Shown piece after piece: positions 16,573 through 26,170 of a stretch of 64,000 nucleotides of DNA. Numbering within the stretch: the stretch's first letter is position 1; every line of letters begins with the position of its first letter. Below the pieces are notes generated by a model. The model ran no database searches. It saw only the letters and a program-made list of their open reading frames with translations, and was not told the DNA's origin. The stretch covers positions 186,001-250,000 of the forward strand of contig CAZKFM010000002.1 in the NCBI GenBank assembly GCA_964552195.1, written 5' to 3'. Source of the DNA: CAZKAP01 sp964552195 (lineage in GTDB: Bacteria; Bacteroidota; Bacteroidia; Flavobacteriales; Flavobacteriaceae). The position numbers were made by a program, and so were the translations under genes.

Positions 16573-19101
16573 ATGTATGCAACGCACTTCATATCGCTTC
16601 CCTTCCCGAGGGCATTACTGATGTTGGCATGCGTATTTACAACCTGGTCGACCTGGACTCAGACCAAAGTGGGGGGCACAATCAAGGATGAGTACGGTGA
16701 ACCCATACCGTATGCCAATATCATTTTTCCGGGTTCCACCACGGGTACCACATCTGACGAGTATGGGGCCTTCTACCTCGAATCCGATCAGACCTATACT
16801 AAACTATATGTCTCTTTCATCGGTTACGAACCCCTGACCCTTGAGCTCACTTCCCGGGTAAACCTGGGCCTGAAACTGATTCTTAGGGAATCCGCTCAGG
16901 CACTCGATGAAGTGGTCGTCTATACCGGCAAGCAATCCAAGAAGAACAATCCGGCGGTGGATATACTGCGCAAAATCTGGGCCCGGAAGCGTACCAATGG
17001 GCTGGCGGGCTTTAAGCAGTACGAGTATGATAAGTACGAGAAGGTGGAGTTCGATCTGAATAATATTGACAGCAGTATGATGAAGTCCCGTGTTTTCCGG
17101 GGGTTGGAGTTCGTATTCGACGATATGGATACCTCGCGGATTACGGGTAAGACCTACCTGCCTTTTTTTCTGAACGAGACCTTCGAGCGAGTTTATGGAA
17201 ACAATCAGACGGGAGAATTACGGGTAGACCGACTGGGGGATCGCAATGCGGGTTTCCGGGGAAACCAGGCCATAACGGCCTTTGTGGAAGATCTGTACAA
17301 CGATTATAACATTTATGATAATTACCTGAAGTTTTTCGACAAGAGCTTTACCAGTCCGCTTTCCCGAACGGGGATCGCCACCTATAATTACGTGCTAACC
17401 GACAGTACCTATATAGACGATAAATGGTGCTACAATATTGTATTCTATCCCAGGCGCAAGAACGAGTTGACCTTCCGGGGTGACTTCTGGGTGGCGGATA
17501 CCACATTTGCCGTGAAGAAGATCGGCATGTCGGTCACGCGCAGTGCCAATATCAACTGGCTCAAGGATGTATACATCGAACAGGAGTATCGACTGGTAAA
17601 CGATTCGGTCTTCCTGATCGACAGGGACTATATGATGACGGATTTCAGCCTTCGCAAAAAAGAGAATTCCCGGGGCATTTATGGCCACAGGACCACCGTT
17701 TACGATAATTACGTATTTGACCGCAAGAGATCGGATGACTTTTACGAGGTTAAGACCGACCCCTATGCTCCACAGGTACTCAACCGGGACAGTGTTTTCT
17801 GGAGAAACGCCCGTCTGGAGGAACTCAGTGAAGATGAGAGTGGCATTTTCAAGATGCTGGATACGCTGAAAACCGTACCCAAGTTCAATACCATTTACAA
17901 CGTGATCAGCATATTGGCCTCGGGTTATGTAGAGATCGACAAATGGAATCTGGACATAGGTGACGTGTATAGTACCTTCGGAAATAATCAGGCAGAAGGC
18001 TTTCGAATCCGGGCCGGTGCCCGAACGTATTTTGGACAAAACGATACCTGGCGCCTTCAGGGTTACGTGGCATATGGTTTCCGAGATGAACGATTTAAGC
18101 ACGGCCTCTCCGCCAAGTTTTTGCTCGATCGCAAGTTGCGGCTGGTCATGGGGGTGGGTACCCGAACCGATGTGGAACAGTTGGGGATTACACTGACTCC
18201 GACTACGGATGTGCTTGGCAGGAGTAGTGCCTCTTCGGCGGTGCTCACGGTGGGGAATAACGATCGGCTGACCAATATTACCCTGAGCCGGGCATACCTG
18301 CAGTTGGAGCCTGTAAATAATCTTCAGTTGTCCGTCGGGGCCACGCGGCGCTCTCTGCGATCTGCACTGCCCGACGCATTTAGTCTGGACTATGTGGATC
18401 CGGGTAGCCCTACCGGTATCAGCAGCTCCGTACAGCAACTGGATTTTACCACTTCCCTTACGTATACTCCGGGACGCAGGACTATAGGGTACGGGGTGGA
18501 ACCCAGGCAGATCTCCGATGATTTTAGCCGGTTGTATGTCCTGTACAGCAACGGGGTTAGCGGGCTGGTCGGCAGTGATTTCAACTACCAGCGGATACAG
18601 TTTAGCTATACACAACCCTGGCAGCTGGGTGGTTTGGGCCGTCTGCTAACCACGGTCGAGGCCGGTAAGACCTACGGCGAGGTGCCTCTGGCCCTTCTGA
18701 GTGTAATCCCGGGTAACCAGACGCTGTTCACCATTTACAATACCTTTCCAAACCTGGATTTCTACGAATTCGTAACGGATGCCTATGCGACCGGGCATTT
18801 TGAGCATACGTTCAATGGCCGGATATTTGCCAGGATTCCCCTGCTTCGAAAACTCAACCTCAGAGAAAATCTGGGTTTCAGAGTGGCGTGGGGTAGTCTG
18901 TCCGATGCCAACCGGGCACTCTCCGGTCCATCCGGCATTCCTTTGCTGGCCCCCACGGACCGGTTGTATTACGAATACTCGGTGGGCATAGGTAATATTC
19001 TAAAAGTACTCCGGCTGGACGCCCATTTTCGCGGGAATTACCTCGATAACCCCAATGCGCGTCGATTCTCGCTAACCGGAAGTTTTGGATTTTCGTTTTA
19101 G
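16573..19101 (+). CDS. DUF5686 outer-membrane protein with carboxypeptidase-like regulatory domain
   Basis: 842 residues with a signal peptide (hydrophobic segment about 10-28, cleavage near TWTQT). Residues 30-115 form a CarboxypepD_reg-like beta-sandwich (VGGTIKDEYGEPIPYANIIF, SDEYGAFYLE, YVSFIGYEPLTL). The remainder is the DUF5686 region, ending in a long series of amphipathic strands with a terminal aromatic residue (FSLTGSFGFSF), typical of an outer-membrane barrel. The function of this Bacteroidota family is unknown. A 406-codon antisense frame over it is a shadow. Confidence 0.88.
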   Translation: MYATHFISLPFPRALLMLACVFTTWSTWTQTKVGGTIKDEYGEPIPYANIIFPGSTTGTTSDEYGAFYLESDQTYTKLYVSFIGYEPLTLELTSRVNLGLKLILRESAQALDEVVVYTGKQSKKNNPAVDILRKIWARKRTNGLAGFKQYEYDKYEKVEFDLNNIDSSMMKSRVFRGLEFVFDDMDTSRITGKTYLPFFLNETFERVYGNNQTGELRVDRLGDRNAGFRGNQAITAFVEDLYNDYNIYDNYLKFFDKSFTSPLSRTGIATYNYVLTDSTYIDDKWCYNIVFYPRRKNELTFRGDFWVADTTFAVKKIGMSVTRSANINWLKDVYIEQEYRLVNDSVFLIDRDYMMTDFSLRKKENSRGIYGHRTTVYDNYVFDRKRSDDFYEVKTDPYAPQVLNRDSVFWRNARLEELSEDESGIFKMLDTLKTVPKFNTIYNVISILASGYVEIDKWNLDIGDVYSTFGNNQAEGFRIRAGARTYFGQNDTWRLQGYVAYGFRDERFKHGLSAKFLLDRKLRLVMGVGTRTDVEQLGITLTPTTDVLGRSSASSAVLTVGNNDRLTNITLSRAYLQLEPVNNLQLSVGATRRSLRSALPDAFSLDYVDPGSPTGISSSVQQLDFTTSLTYTPGRRTIGYGVEPRQISDDFSRLYVLYSNGVSGLVGSDFNYQRIQFSYTQPWQLGGLGRLLTTVEAGKTYGEVPLALLSVIPGNQTLFTIYNTFPNLDFYEFVTDAYATGHFEHTFNGRIFARIPLLRKLNLRENLGFRVAWGSLSDANRALSGPSGIPLLAPTDRLYYEYSVGIGNILKVLRLDAHFRGNYLDNPNARRFSLTGSFGFSF

Positions 19102-19197
19102 TTGAAGTTCTGCGGGGAACGCCCTCTTGCTTTCGAGGCGGCTCCTGCTGGTATGCCATGGGGGGTGTTAATTTTCCGATTAGTCCGGGTTTCTGAC

Positions 19198-19226
19198 TTT
19201 GGTCATGGCAACTTTTACTACTTTTG
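19198..19226 (+). promoter_or_regulatory. Promoter for hppA (TTTG-N17-TACTTTTG)
   Basis: TTTG at 19198-19201 and TACTTTTG at 19219-19226 match both elements of the Bacteroidota housekeeping promoter with a 17-bp spacer. The start codon is 43 bp downstream. Confidence 0.75.
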
Positions 19227-19268
19227 CGGTCATTAAAAAAAACCTAAAATTTCCTTTAAATAAGTAGT

Positions 19269-21662
19269 ATGGAGTCTATTTTACCGTATCTGTGGGTATT
19301 TGGAATAGTTGGACTGATCTATGTGTTCGTAAAGAACAGCTGGGTATCCAAGCAAGATGTGGGCGACGACAATATGGCGGGTATCGCAAAGAATATTGCA
19401 GATGGGGCCATGTCTTTCCTGAAGTCGGAGTATCGGATTCTTTCCATCTTCGTGCTGGCCGTTGCCATCCTACTCGCCATCAAAGGCGAAAATGAGGCAA
19501 ATTCGAACGGTATGGTTGCCGTTTCCTTTATTGTAGGAGCTGTTTTTTCTGCACTGGCAGGCTTTATCGGTATGAAGGTAGCTACCAAGGCCAATGTGCG
19601 CACCACACAGGCGGCTCGTACCTCGCTGGGTAAGGCCCTGGAAGTGGCTTTTGCCGGAGGTTCCGTAATGGGCATGGGAGTTGTAGGCCTGGGAGTTCTG
19701 GGTCTGAGCTTGCTGTTTTTTATATACAACGGCATGGATTGGGACATTAAAGAGGTCCTGAACGTATTGTCCGGATTTTCCCTCGGAGCATCCTCCATCG
19801 CCCTCTTTGCCCGTGTGGGCGGCGGTATTTACACCAAGGCAGCCGATGTGGGTGCTGACCTGGTGGGTAAGGTAGAGGCCGGTATACCTGAGGATCACCC
19901 CCTGAACCCCGCTACCATAGCCGATAATGTGGGTGATAACGTAGGTGATGTAGCCGGTATGGGTGCCGACCTTTTCGAGTCTTACGTAGGTTCCATCATC
20001 GGTACTATGGTATTGGGCGCTACTTTCGTGGCTTTGCCTGAATTCCGGGATCAGTTCGGAGGCCTTGGAGCGGTTTATCTTCCGCTGGCTCTTGCCGCTG
20101 CCGGTATCATCATGTCTATCATCGGAACCTTTTTTGTGCGGGTTAAAGAGGGAGGAGATCCCCAAAAGGCTTTGGATATAGGTGAATTTGGATCTTCAGG
20201 TTTTATGTTGGTGGCGAGTTTTTTCCTGATCAATGCCCTGCTTCCTGAGACCTGGACCGAAGGAGGTAAGGAGTTCAGCAGTATGGGCGTATTTTATGCC
20301 ACCATTTCCGGACTCATTACCGGTCTGCTCGTGGGTAAGGTAACCGAATACTACACAGGTACCGACAAGGTTCCGGTTAATTCGATTGTTCGTCAGTCAG
20401 AGACCGGATCCGCTACCAATATTATAGCTGGCCTCGGCGTGGGCATGATGTCCACAGCCATTCCGATCCTGCTTATTGCCACTGCCATACTGGTATCCCA
20501 TCACTTTGCCGGTCTGTACGGTATAGCGATTGCGGCGGTTGGTATGCTCGCCAATACAGGAATACAGCTCGCGGTTGACGCCTATGGCCCTATCTCAGAC
20601 AATGCCGGGGGTATAGCCGAAATGGCCGAGCTTCCCAGCGAGGTACGGGAACGTACAGATAAATTGGACGCTGTTGGAAATACGACGGCTGCTATAGGTA
20701 AAGGCTTCGCGATTGCATCGGCCGCCCTTACAGCTCTTGCCCTCTTTGCGGCTTTTATGAAGACGGCAAATGTCAAGGCTATCGACGTATCTCAGCCTGA
20801 TATTATGGCGGGTCTGCTTATCGGTGGAATGCTGCCATTTGTGTTTTCAGCCCTCTCTATGAAGGCTGTGGGCCGGGCCGCCATGTCCATGATCGAGGAG
20901 GTTCGCCGCCAGTTCCACTCCATACCTGAACTGGAGGCCGCTCTGAATGTGATGCGCAAGTACGATATGGACATGTCCAAAGCAAGCGATGAAGACCGTA
21001 AGATATTCGATGCAGCGTCCGGAAAGGCCGAATATGAAAAATGTGTCGCTATATCTACCGAGGCCTCCATACGCGAGATGGTGTTACCCGGTCTGCTGGC
21101 CATAGCCGTTCCTGTAGCCATTGGTTTCATTGGAGGAGCGGAAATGCTTGGTGGATTACTGGCGGGAGTAACTACAGCCGGCGTGCTGATGGCGATCTTC
21201 CAGTCCAACGCCGGAGGCGCCTGGGATAACGCAAAGAAGACGATAGAAGGACAGGGACGCAAGGGCAGCGATGCGCATAAGGCGGCCGTTGTTGGTGATA
21301 CCGTAGGAGATCCCTTTAAGGATACTTCCGGACCCTCTCTGAACATATTACTGAAGCTGATGTCCGTTGTGGCTCTGGTTATTGCACCCAGTCTGGTGGC
21401 CATAAGCGGTAGCGATGACGTCGCCCTGGAAGGCACCTCTGTTAAGGTTGCTCCAACTGAACAGGCGTACATCATGGACGTCAGCGGTGATCGAAATATC
21501 CGAGTTCAAATCAGTCAAACCGCGGAGGGAGCCTATAAGGCCGATGTTACGACCTACTACCTCAGCCAGGGTGGAGACGAGTTTCAGGAGAGCCTGGTAT
21601 TTATGGGTAAGTCCCGGGATGAGGTTTCAAAAAAGGTACAGGATTACAAGCAGAGTCTGTGA
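19269..21662 (+). CDS. hppA: Membrane-bound ion-translocating pyrophosphatase
   Basis: Couples pyrophosphate hydrolysis to Na+ and/or H+ pumping. The 797-residue protein has about 16 hydrophobic helices and the signature KAADVGADLVGKVEAGIPEDHP (substrate site), followed by DNVGDNVGDVAGMGADLFESY, and late KAAVVGDTVGDPFKDTSGPS. The residue that separates K+-dependent from K+-independent enzymes is alanine here (GNTTAAIGKGFAI), so a K+-dependent enzyme is predicted, which includes the Na+ pumps. After the last helix there is an extra soluble tail of about 75 residues (from near 725) absent from the minimal family. Confidence 0.95.
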   Translation: MESILPYLWVFGIVGLIYVFVKNSWVSKQDVGDDNMAGIAKNIADGAMSFLKSEYRILSIFVLAVAILLAIKGENEANSNGMVAVSFIVGAVFSALAGFIGMKVATKANVRTTQAARTSLGKALEVAFAGGSVMGMGVVGLGVLGLSLLFFIYNGMDWDIKEVLNVLSGFSLGASSIALFARVGGGIYTKAADVGADLVGKVEAGIPEDHPLNPATIADNVGDNVGDVAGMGADLFESYVGSIIGTMVLGATFVALPEFRDQFGGLGAVYLPLALAAAGIIMSIIGTFFVRVKEGGDPQKALDIGEFGSSGFMLVASFFLINALLPETWTEGGKEFSSMGVFYATISGLITGLLVGKVTEYYTGTDKVPVNSIVRQSETGSATNIIAGLGVGMMSTAIPILLIATAILVSHHFAGLYGIAIAAVGMLANTGIQLAVDAYGPISDNAGGIAEMAELPSEVRERTDKLDAVGNTTAAIGKGFAIASAALTALALFAAFMKTANVKAIDVSQPDIMAGLLIGGMLPFVFSALSMKAVGRAAMSMIEEVRRQFHSIPELEAALNVMRKYDMDMSKASDEDRKIFDAASGKAEYEKCVAISTEASIREMVLPGLLAIAVPVAIGFIGGAEMLGGLLAGVTTAGVLMAIFQSNAGGAWDNAKKTIEGQGRKGSDAHKAAVVGDTVGDPFKDTSGPSLNILLKLMSVVALVIAPSLVAISGSDDVALEGTSVKVAPTEQAYIMDVSGDRNIRVQISQTAEGAYKADVTTYYLSQGGDEFQESLVFMGKSRDEVSKKVQDYKQSL

Positions 21663-21680
21663 ATCCCGATCCGAACGAAT

Positions 21681-21712
21681 AAAAAAACCGGCCTTTTCAA
21701 GCCGGGTTTTTT
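21681..21712. terminator. Bidirectional terminator between hppA and the deoxynucleoside kinase gene
   Basis: A CCGGC/GCCGG stem with flanking A and T runs (seven A on the left, six T on the right) lies between two convergent genes, so it can stop transcripts from both sides. Confidence 0.8.
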
Positions 21713-21729
21713 ATTGGGCACCACTGGGC

Positions 21730-22344
21730 TTAAAACAGCCCGTGAATTTCGGCGTCGATGCGATTGATTACATTACCTAAATCCTCGGGTTCATCCACGA
21801 AGTTTAGCTTGTCCACATCGAAGATCAGCAGCTTACCCCGGTCATAACTCCGGATCCATTCTTCATAGCGGTCGTTGAGTTTGCTGAGATACTCGATGGA
21901 AATGGAATTTTCGTATTCCCTGCCACGGTTGTGTATCTGCTTGACCAGATTAGGAACCGTACTCCGCAGATAGATAAGTAAATCTGGAGGCTCGACAAGC
22001 TTTTCCATGAGCTCGAAGAGTTCGATGTAGTTTTCGAAGTCCCGGTTGGACATGAGCCCCATGGCATGCAGGTTGGGGGCAAATATATGGGCGTCCTCAT
22101 AGATGGTACGGTCCTGAATCACACTTTCTCCGCTCTCACGGATTTTAAGGATTTGCCGGTAACGGGTGTTTAAAAAGTAAATCTGGAGGTTAAAACTCCA
22201 GCGCTCCATTTTATCATAGAAGTCATCCAGGTAGGGGTTGTCCACCACGTCCTCAAAATGGGCCTCCCAGTTGTAGTGTTTGGACAACAGTGCCGTTAAA
22301 GTAGTCTTGCCCGCACCAATGTTCCCGGCTACCGCGATATGCAT
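21730..22344 (-). CDS. Deoxynucleoside kinase
   Basis: Phosphorylates deoxynucleosides in salvage. The 204-residue product starts MHIAVAGNIGAGKTTLTALL (P-loop), followed by the FEDVVDNPYLDDFY segment, the DRTIYED (DRS/ERS-type) motif near residue 85, and the LID-like NRGREYENSISIEYL. The start at 22344 puts the P-loop strand at the N terminus; a longer TTG-initiated frame adds unlike sequence. Base preference cannot be read from sequence alone. Confidence 0.92.
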   Translation of the reverse strand: MHIAVAGNIGAGKTTLTALLSKHYNWEAHFEDVVDNPYLDDFYDKMERWSFNLQIYFLNTRYRQILKIRESGESVIQDRTIYEDAHIFAPNLHAMGLMSNRDFENYIELFELMEKLVEPPDLLIYLRSTVPNLVKQIHNRGREYENSISIEYLSKLNDRYEEWIRSYDRGKLLIFDVDKLNFVDEPEDLGNVINRIDAEIHGLF

Positions 22345-22533
22345 GCTGATGGTTTTAGAATGAGGGAATTCGAGGTGTTTTCCCACGGATTATCGAAGAT
22401 ACGAGTTCTGGGGATGAAGGGAAAATTTTGATTTTTTCATTTTTCACACCAGGGATTTAAACCCATTGACCTTTGGAGAGTCTATGATCAAAGTGGAAGG
22501 CGTATAATGGTATTTAAGAGTTTATTATGAATC

Positions 22534-22549
22534 AACTAAAAATTTAGTT
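22534..22549. promoter_or_regulatory. Perfect inverted repeat in the promoter region of the GLPGLI gene
   Basis: AACTAAA-AA-TTTAGTT is a palindrome with 7-bp arms. It ends 2 bp before TACTTTTC (22552-22559), a one-mismatch -7 element, and so overlaps the expected -33 position. The layout suits a dimeric regulator binding there. Confidence 0.5.
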
Positions 22550-22582
22550 ACTACTTTTCCGCCGTTCATAAATCAAAAATCA

Positions 22583-23470
22583 ATGATGAAAAAAATACTA
22601 CTGCTGCTCGTTTTGTTTTCGGCCATATCACTCAATGCTCAGAATTTTCAAGGGAAGGCCGTGTATATGTCGAAGAGTAAAATGGACATTGAACTGGACG
22701 GCAAGCAGTTTTCGGAGGCCCAGAAGAAACAGATCATGTCGCGAATGAAGCGCTTATCGGAGAAGACCTTTGAGCTCGAGTTCGACCGAACGGCATCCAT
22801 ATACAACGAACAGGAACGACTGGAGACGCCCGGTGGGGGTGGAGGTGGAATGCGGATCGCCTTCGCCGGCGGCGGTACGTACTATAAGAATATTGCAGAC
22901 AAGCGGTATTTGAATCAAACCGATCTGTTTGGTAAACTGTTCCTGATCAGCGATGACCTTAAACAGTGGGATTGGAAACTGGGTTCCGAGACCAAGAAAA
23001 TAGGTGACTATACCTGCTATAAGGCTATGGCCGTCCGTATGCGTGACACTACACTAATCAACCGCTTCCGACGTTTTGGGCGCCGGGGGAGAGAAGCTAA
23101 AGTGGACAGCGTGCAGAAGGATAGTACCGACTCCGATTCCCTGCTTTCACGCTTGGAAAAGGAACCCATGGAGGACACCATAACGGCCTGGTTTAGCCCG
23201 GATATACCTGTGAGCCAGGGACCCGGTCCTTACTGGGGCTTACCCGGGCTCATCATGGAGGTCAACGACGGAACCACGGTCATACTATGTACCCAAATCG
23301 TCATGAATGCCGGTGATGCCAAGCCCATAGAAGCTCCTCGCAAAGGCAAGGAAGTATCTCAGCAGGAGTTCAATGACATCCGTGCCGATAAGCTGGAAGA
23401 GATGAAGGCAAACTGGGAAAGTGGAAATCGGCGTGAGGGAGATGGCTTCAGAATACGCATCAAGGGCTAG
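22583..23470 (+). CDS. GLPGLI family protein
   Basis: 295 residues with a signal peptide (MMKKILLLLVLFSAISLNAQ). The name-giving motif appears as YWGLPGLIMEVNDG near residue 215. The N-terminal part contains a glycine-rich loop (PGGGGGGMRIAFAGGG, about 88-103), and a short Arg-rich insert near 153-165. GLPGLI proteins are confined mostly to Bacteroidota; their role is unknown, but they are often encoded beside TonB-type outer-membrane proteins, as here (3 bp to the next gene). Confidence 0.92.
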   Translation: MMKKILLLLVLFSAISLNAQNFQGKAVYMSKSKMDIELDGKQFSEAQKKQIMSRMKRLSEKTFELEFDRTASIYNEQERLETPGGGGGGMRIAFAGGGTYYKNIADKRYLNQTDLFGKLFLISDDLKQWDWKLGSETKKIGDYTCYKAMAVRMRDTTLINRFRRFGRRGREAKVDSVQKDSTDSDSLLSRLEKEPMEDTITAWFSPDIPVSQGPGPYWGLPGLIMEVNDGTTVILCTQIVMNAGDAKPIEAPRKGKEVSQQEFNDIRADKLEEMKANWESGNRREGDGFRIRIKG

Positions 23471-23473
23471 GCC

Positions 23474-26170
23474 ATGCATCTCATCCTTAGTAAACCATGG
23501 GTCGGTGCGTTGTTCCTCATACTGACTACCGCCCTGCTACACGCACAGAACATTACGTTAACGGGTAGGGTAACAGACAGCCTCAATAGCCCCCTGGATG
23601 TGGCCAATGTAGTGGCCCTTAATCGGCTGGACCAGTCGCTGGAGGGATTCGGAATCACAAGTCCAGCCGGCGAGTTCCGGATTAGCCTCAAGTCCAATTC
23701 CTCTTACCTGATCCGGGTGAGCTACCTCGGGTACCAGACCCGGGAGATTCCACTGGAAACCCGCCAGCAGGATATTGAACTCAATGTAGTGATGAAGGAA
23801 GCTACCGAGGAACTCGAAGGGGTGGAGGTAGTATCAGACATTCCCATCAGTATCAAGGGGGATACGCTGGTTTACAACACGGATTCCTTCGTGGTGGGAA
23901 CGGAGAAGAAATTGGCTGATGTGCTGGAGCGACTACCCGGGGTCGAAGTGAATGCAGAGGGGGAGATCGAGGTTGAGGGAAAGAAAGTGTCCAAGGTCAT
24001 GGTCGAGGGCAAGGATTTTTTCGATGGTGACTCTAAAATAGCCTCACAGAACATACCCGCCAATGCGGTGGACAAGGTCGAGGTCCTGAGAAATTATACC
24101 GAGGTTTCCCAGCTCAGTGGGGTCACCAACAACCAGGACAATATTGCCATGAACATCAGGCTCAAGGAGGGAAAGAAGAAGTTTTGGTTTGGAGAGCTCA
24201 CAGCGGGCTTAGGCCTGGACGACCGCTACGTGGTCCATCCCAGGTTGTTCTACTACAGTCCCAAATATAGCGTGAGCGTACTTTCGGATTTGAACAATGT
24301 GGGGCAATTGCCCTTTACTTCCCGGGATTATTGGAATTTCAGCGGGGGATTCAGGGGAGCGACTCAACAGAACACGGGCACCTCCTTCAATACCGGTGGT
24401 GGAGGACTGGGACTGGCTCTTCTACAGAATAACCGGGCCCAGGAGATCCTGGCCAAGTTCGGTGCACTAAACTTCAGTTATAACCCATCGGATAGTTACA
24501 GCCTGAGCGGATTTGGAATTTACTCTTACAATAATACCCTCTTGCAGACGGTAGCCTCGCGTGCGTTTATCAGTACCGGGCAAACGGAGCAGACCATTTC
24601 GGGTACCGACCAGCGTTCGCATCTGGGATTGATCAAGCTCAATTCGAGTTTTCAACCTTCACGGGATTTTCAGTGGGAATACGATGCCCTGCTCCGACTG
24701 AGCGAAGAGAACGAGCAAACCAATACCTTGTCGGTATCGGATATCACGGACGATATAACCGAGGTTCGCTCTCAGCGACCCGTTCAGGTCACTCAGAACA
24801 GCAACCTGTATTATACCCTGAACGAGAAGAACATCTTTGCCCTGGAGATTCAGTCGGAGTACGGAGACGAGGACCCATTCTACAAGGCCATACGTGACCA
24901 GCAACCCTTCACGGGGACGATTCCTTTCGATACCGGGCAGGAAAGATTCAACATCAACCAACAGCAGCGCGTACAGACCCATCGCATCGATTCCAAACTG
25001 GACTACTTCTGGGTCACCGGGCCAAGGGCAAATCTGAATGTCACCCTGGGAACCACCCAGAGTTCACAGGATTTCGATTCCCGTATCTTCCAGGTACTGG
25101 ATTCTGGAGGGGAGCTATCGTTCGACGAGGCCTCCCTGGGCAATGAGGTGAAATTTAACTTTTCGGATGTTTTTGCCGGATTGCATTTTCGGGTCCGATC
25201 GGGTGCATTCACCTTTAATCCCGGATTCTTCGTTCATAACTACAGGGCCACTAATCGTCAACTGGGCACTTCGGTCACCGATGAGCTGACCAATGTAGTG
25301 CCCGACCTGTTCATTAACTGGCAGTGGAAAACCCGGGAGAGTATTCGATTAAATTACCGCGTAACGCGTGCGTTCTCGGATATCAATCAGTATGCGGCCG
25401 GTCTCATTTTCAACAATTACAACGCCCTCTACCAGGGTAACCGCGATCTTCAGAGTGCCCTGTATCACAATGTATCCCTCAATTTTCGGAGCTTCAGCAT
25501 GTTCAACCAGCAGAATATTTTTGCCAATGCCAGCTACAGCCGCCGTATCGATGCCTTTAAGAGCAATACCTCGATCAGTGGGATCAACCAGGTAAACACG
25601 ACCATCAATAACAATCTCGAAGACGAGAACCTGAGTGGTACGGGGAGCTTTCAGCGGACCTTCGGTCGGATCAAGGTGAATGCCCAGGCGAACCTGACCT
25701 GGTCGAATACGTTCAATATCGTAAACGGCCAGCCCCAGAATTCTCGTTCCCTGACCCAGAATTACACGAGCTCAATAGGCTCGAGTTTCCGCACGGCACC
25801 TAACCTTGAACTGGGCTATCGCTACACGGTAAACGATTACGAAAACGGGAATATCGAATCGACCTTCTTTACCGACAGGCCCTTCGCCCGCTTTGACGCG
25901 GCTTTCCTCAAAGGGTTCATCCTATTGGCCGATTACGAATACTACAGTTATCGGGATCGGGCCGGAACCATCGAGAACCGATTTGGTTTCCTGAATGCGA
26001 GCCTGTCGTATCAGAAGAAAGACAGCCACTGGGAATTCAGCCTGAACGGTACGAATCTTACCAACAACACAGATTTAAACCAGGACAATTTTAATGACTT
26101 CTTTTTCATTACCCAGCAGTACCGGGTGCAGCCCCGTTTTATTTATTTTCAGCTTAAATACGAACTTTAG
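23474..26170 (+). CDS. Outer-membrane beta-barrel (TonB-receptor-like) protein
   Basis: 898 residues with a signal peptide ending near LLHAQ. An N-terminal CarboxypepD_reg-like domain (ITLTGRVTDSLNSPLDVANVVA, about residues 25-110) leads into a plug-like region (LADVLERLPGVEVNAEGEIEVEGKKV, about 155-230). A barrel-like region of alternating strands runs to the C terminus, ending IYFQLKYEL. It belongs to the outer membrane beta-barrel/TonB-dependent receptor group without an adjacent SusD. It is translationally close to the GLPGLI gene (3-bp gap) and overlaps the convergent response regulator by 4 bp. Substrate unknown. Confidence 0.87.
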   Translation: MHLILSKPWVGALFLILTTALLHAQNITLTGRVTDSLNSPLDVANVVALNRLDQSLEGFGITSPAGEFRISLKSNSSYLIRVSYLGYQTREIPLETRQQDIELNVVMKEATEELEGVEVVSDIPISIKGDTLVYNTDSFVVGTEKKLADVLERLPGVEVNAEGEIEVEGKKVSKVMVEGKDFFDGDSKIASQNIPANAVDKVEVLRNYTEVSQLSGVTNNQDNIAMNIRLKEGKKKFWFGELTAGLGLDDRYVVHPRLFYYSPKYSVSVLSDLNNVGQLPFTSRDYWNFSGGFRGATQQNTGTSFNTGGGGLGLALLQNNRAQEILAKFGALNFSYNPSDSYSLSGFGIYSYNNTLLQTVASRAFISTGQTEQTISGTDQRSHLGLIKLNSSFQPSRDFQWEYDALLRLSEENEQTNTLSVSDITDDITEVRSQRPVQVTQNSNLYYTLNEKNIFALEIQSEYGDEDPFYKAIRDQQPFTGTIPFDTGQERFNINQQQRVQTHRIDSKLDYFWVTGPRANLNVTLGTTQSSQDFDSRIFQVLDSGGELSFDEASLGNEVKFNFSDVFAGLHFRVRSGAFTFNPGFFVHNYRATNRQLGTSVTDELTNVVPDLFINWQWKTRESIRLNYRVTRAFSDINQYAAGLIFNNYNALYQGNRDLQSALYHNVSLNFRSFSMFNQQNIFANASYSRRIDAFKSNTSISGINQVNTTINNNLEDENLSGTGSFQRTFGRIKVNAQANLTWSNTFNIVNGQPQNSRSLTQNYTSSIGSSFRTAPNLELGYRYTVNDYENGNIESTFFTDRPFARFDAAFLKGFILLADYEYYSYRDRAGTIENRFGFLNASLSYQKKDSHWEFSLNGTNLTNNTDLNQDNFNDFFFITQQYRVQPRFIYFQLKYEL

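Noticed and set aside
17395..18615. A 406-codon open frame on the minus strand
   Set aside because: It lies wholly opposite the DUF5686 gene, has no recognisable domain, and its composition is what a GC-biased antisense frame gives.
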